Source: Prostheceraeus crozeri (taxonomy: Eukaryota > Platyhelminthes > Polycladida > Euryleptidae). Taken from it: a stretch of DNA of 64,000 bases. Location of the stretch: contig CAJQUW010007404.1 of NCBI GenBank assembly GCA_907163375.1, positions 310,001-374,000 of the forward strand. Reading direction: 5' to 3'. Positions 46,293 to 57,709 of this stretch are shown piece after piece (positions within the stretch are counted from its first letter, which is position 1; the number at the start of each line of letters is the position of its first letter). A model generated the notes under the pieces. The model had not been told where the DNA came from and ran no database searches. It saw nothing but the letters and a program-made list of their open reading frames with translations. The position numbers and the translations under genes are program-made.

Positions 46293-48837
46293 ATATTTAT
46301 TTATAAACATCCATTCAAATCGGAATAGGAGCTTAAATTTAGGAAAAACATAAATCAAATGATTGTCTCGGAGAGTCCATGCTAGTGTAGTATTGATTTT
46401 AACCATCTTTATAGAGAGCCTTTGGAGTTTCCAGCCACTATGCCTTGTAACCATTACCTCCCGCTTGCTTCTAGAATCTTTACTGTACTTGTTTTCTTGA
46501 GAACATCTGCAAAATGCGAGCGAATGTTCCCATATCGCATAACTTGCCCTGAGAACACATAAATTCCTAATTTATAAGGCATATAAAGGCATACATAGGC
46601 ATACATATAAAGGCATATATAAGGCATACATTGTTAGGGAAATGTTAACAGAGTGACTGGAAAATTAAGATAATCAACTTTACGGTGTACAGAGACTTCT
46701 ATTCTTTGGTCTTTGATCCTCACTCAGTCTTATATCTAAACGATCCACTTGCTTGTTATCAGAGCCACTTCTGTTACCTTCAAGACTTTGGTGGAGAGCG
46801 ATCACCAAAAGCCGCCTCCAAAGCGAATATGCCGCCTCGACGGGTAGTTATGTAAGCTCTAGACAAAGTGGCGCAATGCGTCGATGTAAGGCATCTGTCT
46901 GAGGTTTTGGTGTGCACCCGTTTAAAGGCTTGCTAGTGTTTGTTTGGTTCATAGAACGCAGGTGTACGAATAGGATTGTGTACTTGCTTACCTGCACCTA
47001 TTGAACTGAGATACAATTAATTGAAGGTCTATAGAATATGGCAAAATCATTTGATGTTGCTGCCAGTCAAAGTGAGCTTTACATTTTAGAGGTTTCTTGA
47101 AGTTACTATCACATTTTCTGATTACGTCAAGAATGCTTTTTATTTTTGTCGTCTATGTTATCGATTTAGAAGTGACGATGCAATTATGATTCGGTCATAT
47201 TTACAGTTTACGATCTGCTATGGCAAAATCTGACGGCGGATCTGTGAAACCAAATGTAAGGAAATTAATAGAATGCATTTTAATTTTCATGCTTGTCATG
47301 AAAATTTAGGTTGCCTAACAGTGCGTCAATTTAAATAAAATCATCAAACATTGATTTGCAGTTTCAGTTGAAAAAAGGGGCCAGACCTGAATAGCCGCCA
47401 TGTTATCTGATACCAAAAAAACAACAACAAGGAATTATCAACACGTTTGATTCACATCCCTCAACATCAGTACATTTTCCTATTTGCGCCACATGCATCC
47501 CTTACCGGAGTAAACTTGAAATACTCTATCGGTATTCTAAGCGTATATTATCAAATAATAGTTTAGAGCAATGCAGTCATTCCGTCCAGGTTAATGATTT
47601 TTAATTAATTTTTTTTACTCACAACTTGCAGTTATGCAGTGAATAAATGCTTATAGATAAATTGCAGCATTATTGTTTAAGACACGTCCTATGATGTGCA
47701 GCTTAAAGCTAGAAAGAAGACCATCGCTATTAGCAGTGATAGACTTGCAAGGCTTATGGTATCATCATCAATCATTTCCGATCAAATTAAAATATCATTA
47801 TTTCTCGAGGATTCTTGAAGTGGTGCGTTAACCTTTTTGCGATTCGCTTGTTGACTGGCCTACAAATGTGCAATTTCGCATTACTCATGGATAATATTAT
47901 TATATGATATATTATATGACAGTCGTGGAAATTAATAGTACATCTAAGTAGGAATGTCAGTATTGACCTCTGTCGAAATAGTTAGTTGCATAATGGAATT
48001 TTCATTATTCCAAATATACAAGTTGCTTTTGTTGAGTCTTCATCAAGATCAGTTATAAATGACAATCAGTGTACCTGACGTTTTTCACAAATACTCAAAA
48101 TACACTTCATGCGAAAACTTCAACTCCTCTCCAAAGCAGAAAAACGAAGAAGTAATTCTTCCTATTGTAAGCGCATCATACTCTTCAATAAACAGCGGTT
48201 AGGTGACCGGCTGAAAAGAAAGGTTCTGCACAAAAATATCCACTTCAGTTTGTCAATTTGTGTTTAGACACAAGTTGGATGAAAATACTGCATTAGCTAT
48301 TTTTGTCTAAAAGTTCTTCTCGTAAGTTAATTAGATATATTATTCATTTCCGAAGGAGAGAGAGAATGAGTGCTTGCAGTTGCCCTTTCAATAGTCAAGC
48401 AATGGAATGAAATGTACATCTTATTCATCATTGAAGGCCAAGTCAAGTAAATCACATCAATCATAAAAAACGCTGTAGTCACAAAAGGGCATATTCTAAC
48501 TTGTTTGTCCTTTTATTGCTTCCCATTTCAGTTGAAAAATGCTAAAGGGTTAACAAAGACGTAGAGACACATGCATCATTTAAGTTGGCGCATTATTTGT
48601 ACTCTTTTATCTTACATCTGCATTCAGAATTCAAAAAGATCACAAAAGACAGTGGAAGTGCTATCCGATTATCGCTATTGATAAAAATGTTCATTTATAT
48701 TCAATTGGCAAATGTGAATTGTTCGTTTTGATATCTACTGATTCATGCTTCTGTCGGAGTAAAGTTCACATAATTCATGATTCTGTTGCACACAAGGTAT
48801 GCACTCCAACACCTGACACGCTTTAGTAGACAATAAT
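46293..48837. other. No gene seen; one small tandem array
   Basis: AT-rich sequence. At 46576-46632 a degenerate tandem array repeats a unit like AAGGCATATA or AGGCATACAT. Near 46796-46850, GCCGCCTCCAAAGCGAATAT and GCCGCCTCGACGGG resemble the GCGGC-rich ends noted at 33805, without a partner. Confidence 0.4.
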
Positions 48838-49336
48838 GGACTATGTTTTCTCTAATTAAGCGAATAGTACTAAGCCCACACAATCATTGACTTTGTTTTC
48901 AGGTCATTTCTTATGATGTGCATATTATCATGTTTCTGATAGGCAAGGTATGCAAGAATGCGTTTAAATGTGGATCAATAGGTGCTCAAAATAGGTGTGT
49001 TTGTCGACAGTAGGGGGCTTACCAAATCTGATTGTGTTTAGTTTCATAGACAGGCGTGCATGAACATGATAGGAAATGACCTGAAGACAGTCCATGTCAA
49101 CGATATGACTCTGGGCTTAGTACAGTGCTTTTCGATTAATTAGAGAAAACATAGAGAATCTCCTTTTTGTCAAAAACTGCAATCTGCGTCACACTTGAAT
49201 GACATGTGTTTTCTGTGATCGTGTTTGACAAGAAGAGGAACCAGGTAGAATTCGACAGACGCACACATGCGCAGCAGTCATAGGATATACATCATTCTGT
49301 AAAAGTCTCATTTTTCGTCTCTTTCCCTGCAGAAAC
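48838..49336. mobile_element. Foldback MITE, copy 2
   Basis: Matches the element at 37862-38477, for example TATGTTTTCTCTAATTAAGC facing TTAATTAGAGAAAACATAGA, CAGGTCATTTCTTATGATGT facing the same word reversed, and the right end TTCCCTGCAGAAAC. The left outer arm is missing or diverged. The right end lies only about 20 bp from the left end of the pogo element. Confidence 0.7.
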
Positions 49337-50075
49337 TTGTCTGCCGGACTAAGATAAAATGGGCAACTCTGCCAAAATGGGGTAACACTACCATCTGCCA
49401 CACTGCCGCCTTATTGCTAGGGACTGCTGAACTCTCAACGTTCATTCATGTACTATCGATGATGTTCCTTTATTATCAAGCACTCCGCAGCTGATAATAA
49501 TGTTCCAATCCGACCATGAAGTTCCCGCTTGGATGGTACTCATCAGTCTAAGGTGGGTCGCCCATCAGTTTTACATTCTGTTGAGGAGGAACTGATGGTC
49601 GAAACCATTCAACAAATACCTGATTCGGGTCATCCACTATTCGTCATTGATTTAAGAATTCTTATCAAATCATTTTTAGAGCAGACAGGGCGAGTAGAGG
49701 GAAGATTCCAGAACAATCTGTCAGGAATAGAATGAGTTAAATCAGTATTTCTCAAGGTGGGCCCTGTGGCCCAAAAGTGGGCCCCAGACTTTTGAAAGTG
49801 GGCCCCAGGCTTTTGGAAGTGTACTGGGTGAATGACGGGAAAATGAAAGCCAGTATTTGAAAAGAACGACGATAATTTTTCTTGTTTGTGCTTAACGAAT
49901 TAGTTTTATAGATATTTTTATTGCATATATCTAATATTACTTTTATTGATATAAATAGCATTATAATCATTTCGGTTTACGAATTTCTTAAGAAATGAAG
50001 GTGACTATGGTGACTGCAAGTCATCGATCGTAGACCAGTCAGATATTTGTTATATCTACGCATGCTTGTCGCCGT

Positions 50076-51966
50076 TTGAGTTCATATCATATTCTCTGCG
50101 CAAGTCTCGGTGGCGACTTCGAACAAACGTCAATGTGTGAGACGCAAGAGGAATTTTTGCTTCTTGGATTCCAATCATCCGACGATGGGAAGCCTGAATG
50201 CATTGAATTTGGAACAACCCTAATGAACGGTTCAATGAAATCTTCGAAGTTATCAAAGCATCAAAATGCCAAACATCCATTATCAGTTGGAAAAGATATG
50301 ACCTACTTTCAACGTCTAACGAAGAAACACACGGATAATGCGCCTATGAAACTGTTCGATTTTACTCGAAAAATGCATCAAAAGTCCATCAAGACATTAA
50401 AACCCAGCTATTGTGTCTCACTGATGATTGCCAAAGCCGGTTATCCCGATACTGTTGGCGAGCGATTGATAAAACCAGCCATAGACGTTTGTATTCGCGA
50501 GGTGTTGGGTGATTCGGCGGCCGACTCGATCAAACAAATTCCACTTTCAAATGACACTATACGAAGACGCCAAGACGAAATGGGTTCTCAGTTGAAAGCG
50601 TGTTTGGTTGACATTTTACGAAACTCTTTGTTTTCTCTGCAGATAGATGAATCGACAGTGTTTTCGTCAGCTCTATTACTAGCCTATGTCCGATATTTTG
50701 ATGGAACGGACTTGCGCGAGGAAATGTTGTTCATCAAAAATTTGACTACCGACACGACTGGTTTATCTATCTACAACACCGTGATGGAATTTTTCGAGGA
50801 AAAAGATATTCCATTGATAAATCTAATACATGTCGCGACCGATACATGGCGCTCGTGCATTGACTGGCATACATCAAGGATTCGTTGCGAGATTGAAGAA
50901 AGTGGCACCACATATTAAATGGATTCATTGTATCATTCATCGTGAACATTTGGCTGCCAAATATCTTGGCGGAGAAATGCAAGATGTTGTTGATATTGCT
51001 GTGAGACTTATAAATTTTGTGAAAGGCAACGCTCTTTGCGAAAGACTCTTTCAAAACTTCTGTGACGATGACTCTCATCGAAACTTGGCTCTGCATACGG
51101 AAGTACGCTGGCTATCCAAGGGAAAGTCATTTCAAAGGTAAGTTGAGCTGTGGGAAACTCTGATGGGATTCCCTCACGAAATTTCATCTGCAGGCAGGAG
51201 TACCGGTAAGCAAAAACAGACCGCCTTAAGTCTTAGAAGCGAGGCAACTGAGAGCGTGGTCAAGTCCAAAATTCATTATTTAGCGGATGTATTTTATCAT
51301 TTGAATACAGTAAATCTGCAGCTGCAAGGCCGGCGAACAAATTTGATTGAATGCTCAGATAATATCAAAGCGTTCGTTGCAAAACTCGATCTTTGGATAA
51401 CATTGCTTGGAAGAAATAATTTGAAGTTCTTTCCACACCTTGAGAAAACTTCACCATCCAAGGAAATAATTCATTCGTGAATAACGCATTTGACTGGTTT
51501 GAAAGCAAATTTGCTGTCTCGTTTTGATGACATGTTGAAATTCAATCCACCACAATGGCTGATTGCCCTTCATACTTTCGACCCATTGATTGATCCTGAA
51601 TTAGATCCTGTCATGGCAAAGGAAATTATTGAAATGAAAGAAAACACCTTCAAAAATAAATTGGCATCGGAAGGTATCTATGCTTGGCTGCATACAACAA
51701 CGCTAGCACCAAACCTTTTCAAAGTCGCCTTACCCTACTTCCTTTCGTTTCCCACTACATGGCTGGCGGAGATAGGATTTTCCCATGTTGTTCACATTTT
51801 ATCAAAAAAGCGGAATCGGCTGGATATTGAGCACCGTGGTTTGCTTCGGCTAAATTTGAACCAATCATTGATTGTGGACATCGATGAACTCGTAAAATCA
51901 AGGGAGTCATTGATAAGACAATACACGTTGTTTTCGTCTTGGACAGGTCAATTTTCATGTTTGTGA
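50076..51966 (+). pseudogene. hAT transposase, ZBED5/FAM200-like, broken
   Basis: Frame pieces at 50076-50918, 50830-51141, 51163-51480 and 51490-51966 follow one another along one protein. The N-terminus has a decayed BED zinc finger (GKPECIEFGTTLMNGSMKSS, then KHQNAKH; the second Cys of the C-x2-C pair is Phe). Next come IPLSNDTIRRRQDEM and LFSLQIDESTVFSSALLLAY (first catalytic Asp of the RNase H fold), ALHTEVRWLSKGKSFQR (the RWLSKG motif), and at the C-terminus the hAT dimerisation block LPYFLSFPTTWLAEIGFS and NRLDIE. At least three frame breaks, near 50850, 51140 and 51480, make it inactive. The family is recognised from vertebrate ZBED5 and FAM200 proteins, which are domesticated relatives. 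Confidence 0.88.
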
Positions 51967-51997
51967 TCTAGTGAAATTATCATTGAGATGTAATTAC

Positions 51998-53205
51998 TAG
52001 GGCAACCCAAAGTTGCAGTGCAACTTTTTGCAACTTTTTTGCATATTTTAAGGTAAAATGCAACATTTTGCAACTTTCACTGTCATTTGTAATAAAGATA
52101 AGTTTTTTAATTTCCTCACTCTTGGATCAACTCAACTACCGGTTAAACCCAATCTAGATGCATTTCGTCATGTTTTCAATTCTAAGAATTGTGTGGTGAC
52201 GCTTTTCTATAAATAGCATTTACGTCAACTACTTATCAAATTTTTGCTCAGCTTGTCGTGTTACTATTGGCAGAACAAAGACATCACATTGTGAATCCGT
52301 CGCTATAATGAAATAGATAACTTGCATGATAGCAAGAAGCAACGAAAACAGATGTTCAGTGATACTGATATTGGAAGTCCTCCAGAACCAGTAGTAACAC
52401 GATGGGGAAGCTGATTGTAGGCAGAATTCTATTATAGCAAAAACTTTCCAAAAATAATGGACATTGTAAATTCATTATCTGGTAGTGATATTTTAGTTGA
52501 ACGCGCAAAGAGCGCCTTAAATTCGCTTACGATCCGGAATCAGTTACTTGAAGTGAAACGCGATTATGAAACTTTGCTAGTTCATATTAACAAGTTCGAG
52601 AAAAGTAACGTTACTATAAAAAAATGCTTCGATTAACTGAACAATTTAGAGTTCGGGGATGATTCAGCAAGTATTCTCTCCTATTTGAAAGTGCGAATTG
52701 ATCGAAACTCAGATCTGAATGCTATCATGACTCAGGAATGTCCCGATATTTCTCCTTCTTTGTATGTGTTGCTTCAGCGTTGTCAGCCCACTTCCAAATC
52801 AATGGAAAGAAGTTTCTCTTCATTGAAAAAACTTCTTGCTGACGATCGGCATTTTCTTCCTGAAAATACTGAGGCTTAGGCTACCTTGTCGTGTACTACA
52901 ACAGCTGTGATTAATCGACGTTTGTATTGTGAACTTATTTTTTTAGTTGGTATGAATTTTGTTTTGTATGACGTGAAAATATATTGTTAAATGAACGCTA
53001 GTTACCTATTTTTCATTTGAATAGAACACATTCAAACGGGCATACACGTACATATTAACTTTTTAGCCATGATTGCCATTATCTGTTGCTATTTGATATA
53101 GCATTTATTTCAAGCTATTCGGGGGCTTTTATTGCAACTTTTTGCAACTTTTTGAATTTTAAGTGCAACTTTTGAAGATTTTTAATGCAACTTTGGGTTG
53201 CCCTA
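51998..53205 (+). mobile_element. Second hAT element nested in the first
   Basis: The ends TAGGGCAACCCAAAGTTGCA and TGCAACTTTGGGTTGCCCTA are perfect 20-bp inverted repeats. GTAATTAC lies on both sides (51990-51997, 53206-53213), an exact 8-bp target duplication. The word GCAACTTTTTGCAACTTTT recurs at both subterminal regions. It holds the end of a different hAT transposase and has lost the rest. Confidence 0.95.
52360..52880 (+). pseudogene. C-terminal hAT transposase remnant
   Basis: The remnant reads IGSPPEPVVTRWGS, then FYYSKNFPKIMDIVNSLSGS, and from 52685 LLQRCQPTSKSMERSFSSLK plus KLLADDRHFLPENTEA, which is the hAT dimerisation block (MERSFSSLKKLL). The BED finger and the first catalytic Asp region are deleted. 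At least two stop codons interrupt it (near 52412 and 52635). It is a different hAT lineage from the element around it. Confidence 0.8.
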
Positions 53206-55385
53206 GTAATTACTAATCAGGAATACACACTTATCTTTTCTAAGTTCGATTTTTTCAAGTTTTAGGTCACGCAAGTGGTAGACTTTAGGGTAGCTTGTAT
53301 GTAAAGGATCAAGAAGTACAAATAGATTTCACGATATATAGACCGACGAGTGTAAGTATATCATTTTTAGGGTTTGTCATTGAAAATGAGAAGGCAAAAG
53401 AAAACTTACATGTAAAGGTAACGAAAGACGTTTATTGTACAAATATAACATTTCCATCAAATAGTGTTTTACAAGTATTTGATCTACGAGCATATTGAGG
53501 ACAATCATTTCAAAATTTGATATTCACGATAAGACCTGTAAAAACAAGCTTGATTTTTAAAAAATGGGCACCAATTTTTCACTAAGGAAAAACTGGGCCC
53601 CAGCACGTCAAACGTTGAGAAACCCTGGGTTAAATCATTCATGGTGTGTCTTGGCATTGTGCCTCGGAGAGCCAACAACATCAAAAGAGCCCGTTCTCGA
53701 GTTGATCCTGAATACATCAGGGAGTAGTTTTCCAATTTATCTGGTGTGATGGAGAGCATACACCCAAGTCAGGTGCTTAACTACGACGAGACCAACCTCG
53801 CTGATGATCCTGGTTCGAAGAAGGTGCCCGTAAGAAGAGGAGCACGTCGTGTAGAGCGTGTGAAAGAGCACTCAAACACATCAGTCTCGATAATGGTTTG
53901 TGGTTGTGGCGACGGAACTTTGCTTCCTCCGATGGTTGTTTATCGTGCGGCCAAGATCTACGAAAACTGGTGCAAAGGAGGTCCTTCAGATGCCCTGTAT
54001 GATGCCACGCAATGTGGTTGGTTTGATTCAAGGACATTTGCTCTTTGGTTCAAATGTGGATTCATAGAATTTGTAAAGAAGAAACCTTCTTTGAATGTAA
54101 AAGTCAAAGTGCTGATTAAGGGGGAATTCAGCTTGTCATTTTTCTCCGAAGTTATTAAGCTTGCAAAAGAGAACAACGTGTACTTTGCTTCGCTTCCTCC
54201 AAGTAGTACGCATCTCACCCAACCGTTAGATGTAGGGTGGTTTCGTTCATTCAAAGCAATATGGAGACAAACTTTGGACCAGTGGAGTATCGAGAGTCTC
54301 GGAATCGGAAGCATTCCAAAAGAACATTTCCCCACACTTTTGCATAGGTTGTGGACGCAATCCACAAGCAACACTCAGAAAAGTCTTTCAATCTGCATTC
54401 AGAGCAGCCGGTCTTGTACCATTTGATGAACGTGCGGTGCTGAGCAGACCTCCCGGTCTAAGTGAACCTAATGAAAGAGAGCAGGCGCTTAATGGTAGTG
54501 TAATTGACCTTTTGAAACGATTCGGGGTTGGGGAATGACGGAGAAGCCTAAAATTAAGCGTGGAAAGAGGATTGAGCCATGAAGGGATATTACAACAACC
54601 ATTTCAGAAGAAGAAGAAGGAACGATGTACCACATGAGGAACAAATTTCTGGTCGACACGACTCATCGTACAGCGACTTTGATGATGATGGGTCATCATG
54701 TGCCTATTGTTCTATTTTGTGGAGAACTTATGAAGGACCGGACTGGGCGCAATGTGTTGAATGTTTAAAATGGTATTGTAGAAGCTGTTATGAATGCGAC
54801 GTATTTCTCGTGTGCGGAAACTGTAAGTAGGGCCTATAACGAATTTTTGTTGTTGATAATTAAACATTGTTATGCATTGAACATGATTGGGACCTATATG
54901 CACTAACATTAGGGTTGCCGTGGGGATTGACATTTGAATCCCCACCCCATCCCACAGAAAAACCTGTGGGTATCCCCACAGAATCCCCATGCTCCCACAG
55001 GATTATACACCTAATGTATGTGCCATTTTCCTTCATGCAGAAAAACTGATATCCCATATTTCAATTTCAGGAGAACTTAAGACTTGATCCGGCATCTGTC
55101 TTTGATGATTGCATTATTTTTTTCACTGCAATTTCTTTTCTGTCACTTTATTAGTTCATGTGCTACATTTATAACACAGCCGAACTCAAAAGAATGCATT
55201 TGTATTGAAATAGTTGCCAGGCCGTCAGAGATCGGGTACCAATTACTATTATTTGTTTGTACTTCGCCAAAAGATACGGTTCCGGCCAAATGGCTTCATG
55301 CATGGTTAGATTGTCACCCTGGATATATAGTTTTCTTCAAAAACAACACTGTCATTATTCGCAATCACATGGAACCACAGAATTA

Positions 55386-55584
55386 GGCCTCAGCCACACT
55401 GAAAGCAAAGCAAACACGAGCGTCCCGAGCGTCTCGAGCAAACGTATGTCCGTAAGCTATTAATCGCACTCGCTTGCTTTGCTCCCAGTGTGGCAGTCTA
55501 CAACTGCTGTAATGATGACTTTATATTTGCTGCAAACTGCTTTGCTAGGAAACGCTTGGAAAAGCTCGCAGTGTGGCTGAGGCC
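55386..55584. mobile_element. PIF/Harbinger-like MITE, copy 2
   Basis: Ends GGCCTCAGCCACACTG and CAGTGTGGCTGAGGCC, with TTA on both sides (55383-55385, 55585-55587). It is a close copy of 34189-34377. It landed inside the left tip of the RING/IS630-type element, splitting CACAGAATTA from GAC. Confidence 0.88.
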
Positions 55585-55599
55585 TTAGACCGGTCATCT

Positions 55600-56580
55600 C
55601 TTCTTCTGCTTGACTCACAGAATAAAACTGTTTAAGCGTATCACTTTGCCAGAAGTGCAAACTGATTCAAACAGATGGCACATGCAGGAACTTATTAGGT
55701 GGGCAAAAAGAAATTCTTAATACCTTGCAGAGATAGGAAAAATAGTCGTGCGTCGCTTGCGAATTGATCTGAATTCCTTCGAAATGCTCCGATCGCCACG
55801 ATTCCTTCAGATTTGAAGAATTCAGATCATTGCGTAAAAGTTTTCTCGATAAAGTTGGGCCCTACAATCATTTAAAAAAAAGTTAGCAGGCGCACGAAAA
55901 AACGTTCACAAACTTGTCTGTAGAACTTGACATAGTCTGTGTCTCTTTGCTGTGTGATCCGATTGATAACAGTCACTGAAACTTCACACAAATTGGCGTG
56001 TTTGATGTTGAACTGGCTGCTTGTTCGATTGCTATGGTATTATGTCAGCACATTGTGCCATTTCAATAACGTTACATGTTCCAATGCTTCCCTTCTACAC
56101 CATTTCCATGTTAAGTTCAGAACTCTGAATTTATATTTGCGACTTCATCATTTCTTTATGCGAATATGTCATTTTAATTTCAGATTTATTCAAAACAGTT
56201 TACTAATTGATCACTTATTTTTAATCACTTAAGAATTGGTCACTTTAATTTCAGCGTTCATCACATATATTTGATCTTTCAATTCTTATATTTAAGACAA
56301 TAGAAAATATTTCAGAATAAATCACTTATTTTCAAGAATTCAGCATTTATATATCATCATTGAGAATTAGTCATTTATAATTCAGATATCATCATTTATA
56401 TTTCAATTACCCAATTTATATTTAAGAAAAGGTTACTTAATTTTTTGATTAGATCATTTATATTTCAGATTAGAATTGAAGTTGCGACTCCATCATTTAT
56501 ATTTCAGAAAACACGAATTAAATTCCATTCTGTCAGTTTTATATTGAGAAGAAATCACTTTAATTCGAGAGCGAAATTCA
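55600..56580. repeat. Left arm of the RING/IS630-type element
   Basis: Pairs with 57710-58733. The outer half is unique-looking sequence shared with 34919-35437. The inner half (56120-56530) is a degenerate tandem series of a 15-25 bp unit like TCATTTATATTTCAGA. Confidence 0.75.
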
Positions 56581-56660
56581 TGACACAACAGTTATCCGAG
56601 ATCATTTATAAGTGGCCTTTGTAATCAAAGTCAATGATTTCATACTGAAGGTCTGCAACA

Positions 56661-57655
56661 ATGGAGATGTCAGATAACTGTGCTATCTGTCTTCGCACAA
56701 TGTTGAATGACAGCTTACGTCGTTTACTGCCTCGTTTTCATTACCTGCATCAACAATGTTCTACTGAAATAGTAGAAGATAATAATCCGAGGTGCCCCAT
56801 TTGCCGTGAAGACATAGAAGATTCTGAAGTGGTCGAACATCGAAATTATAAGAAATATCTACCAAAGGACAGAGAACGAATAGTCGAATGTGCAGACAAA
56901 GGTGGAGACTGGCGTGGCCTAGCAAAATCACTCAGTGTAAATATGAAGACTGCCTACGGATGTGTTCGAAGTGGCGAGACAAGTGGAAAAGCTCGAGGTG
57001 GATATAAGCAAAAAATCCTGAGCGATGAGCAGATGGCTGTGGTTCTCAGCAAAGTGGAAGAAGATCCTGAAGTAACGTTGAAAGAATTGAAAGCGTTCAT
57101 ACTTGATCAATTTCATTTGAATATTGCAATTTCAACTGTTGGAAATTATCTTGAATCTCAATTATACACGATCAAGAAATTTCATCATCGCCCGATCACA
57201 ATGAACACCCCAACTAACAAACAAGCTAGGAAGGCGTATGTGGAAGCACTTAATGGTTACATTCAAGATGGGAAAGATGGATTGATGAAACTAATTTCAA
57301 CTTATTCACAAGACGAGCGCATGGATGGAGCAGAAAAGGAAAGCCGTTCAGGACAGACCATCGTCGCGTGGACCAAATATCCACGTCATTGGAGCAATAT
57401 CGTGTGAAGGAATCGTACTGATGACCATGCGAAGAGGTGATTTTCGGAATGAAGCTTGTAATGAATGGATCAGACAAGTTTTGACTACATGGACGAACAA
57501 AGGGAACAATATTGGCACACAGGATTAAACATTTGGAAGACAAAGTACGGCATGGACTTAACAGTCTCAATGATCAGGTCTGTGTTCGGCTGCACAGCAT
57601 GCTGCAAGTTTTTACGGCGATGTGGTAGCTCTACAAGACTTAAGAGCAGTGAATA
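56661..57655 (+). pseudogene. RING-finger IS630-type transposase, internally deleted
   Basis: The first frame (56661-57407) starts MEMSDNCAICLRTML. Residues 7-48 form a RING-like cluster: C7, C10, H27, H30, C33, C45, C48; the ligand expected at 25 is Arg, so seven of eight remain. Next comes a helix-turn-helix region (about 68-105, DWRGLAKSLSVNMKTAYGCV), then GGYKQKILSDEQ, the second DNA-binding part VTLKELKAFILDQF / ISTVGNYLE, and LYTIKKFHHRPITMNT, as in IS630-like transposases. A frameshift near 57325 moves to PSSRGPNIHVIGAIS and RRGDFRNEACNEWIRQVL, the core of a DDE_3 domain. The D and E blocks that should follow (like CDNAPCH and PYSPMLNPIE) are missing. A C-terminal stretch survives in other frames (HLEDKVRHGL, QHAASFYGDVVALQDL). 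It is therefore inactive. Confidence 0.75.
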
Positions 57656-57709
57656 ACGGCAACTTTTGTTTTTGAGTGAAATATTTTTAATTTTAAAATA
57701 TAGTGATGG

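Larger units (their letters stand above)
49743..53627 (+). mobile_element. ZBED5-like hAT transposon inside pogo
   Basis: The left end is CAGTATTTCTCAAGG and the right end, read inward, CAGGGTTTCTCAACG; this CAG-G-TTCTCAA end is typical of Charlie/ZBED5-like hATs. AGTTAAAT (49735-49742) and GGTTAAAT (53628-53635) form a 7-of-8 target duplication. GTGGGCCCC words recur near the left end. It splits the pogo transposase and carries its own insertion at 51998-53205. Confidence 0.9.
49500..54830 (+). pseudogene. pogo-type transposase, interrupted by an hAT insertion
   Basis: 49529-49735 gives the second DNA-binding part (GTHQSKVGRPSVLHSVEEEL, GRVEGRFQNNLSG). After the insertion the frame resumes at 53636 with ANNIKRARSRVDPEYIRE and, from 53746, VLNYDETNLADDPGSKKV (first catalytic Asp), WCKGGPSDALYDATQCGWFD, and PPSSTHLTQPLDVGWFRSFK (third catalytic Asp). 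The middle catalytic Asp block, normally like GDNxSSH, reads KGEFSLSFF and is lost, probably through small frameshifts near 54120. Another frameshift near 54400 precedes FRAAGLVPFDERAVLS. 54579-54830 codes for a cysteine-rich tail (CAYC, WAQCVECLKWYCRSC, VCGNC), a zinc-finger-like end known in invertebrate pogo transposases. It is inactive. Confidence 0.85.

Noticed and set aside
54712-55057. Several overlapping short frames on both strands
   Set aside because: They are shadows of the GGGGA/CCCCAC-rich repeat at the left end of the hAT-like relic.
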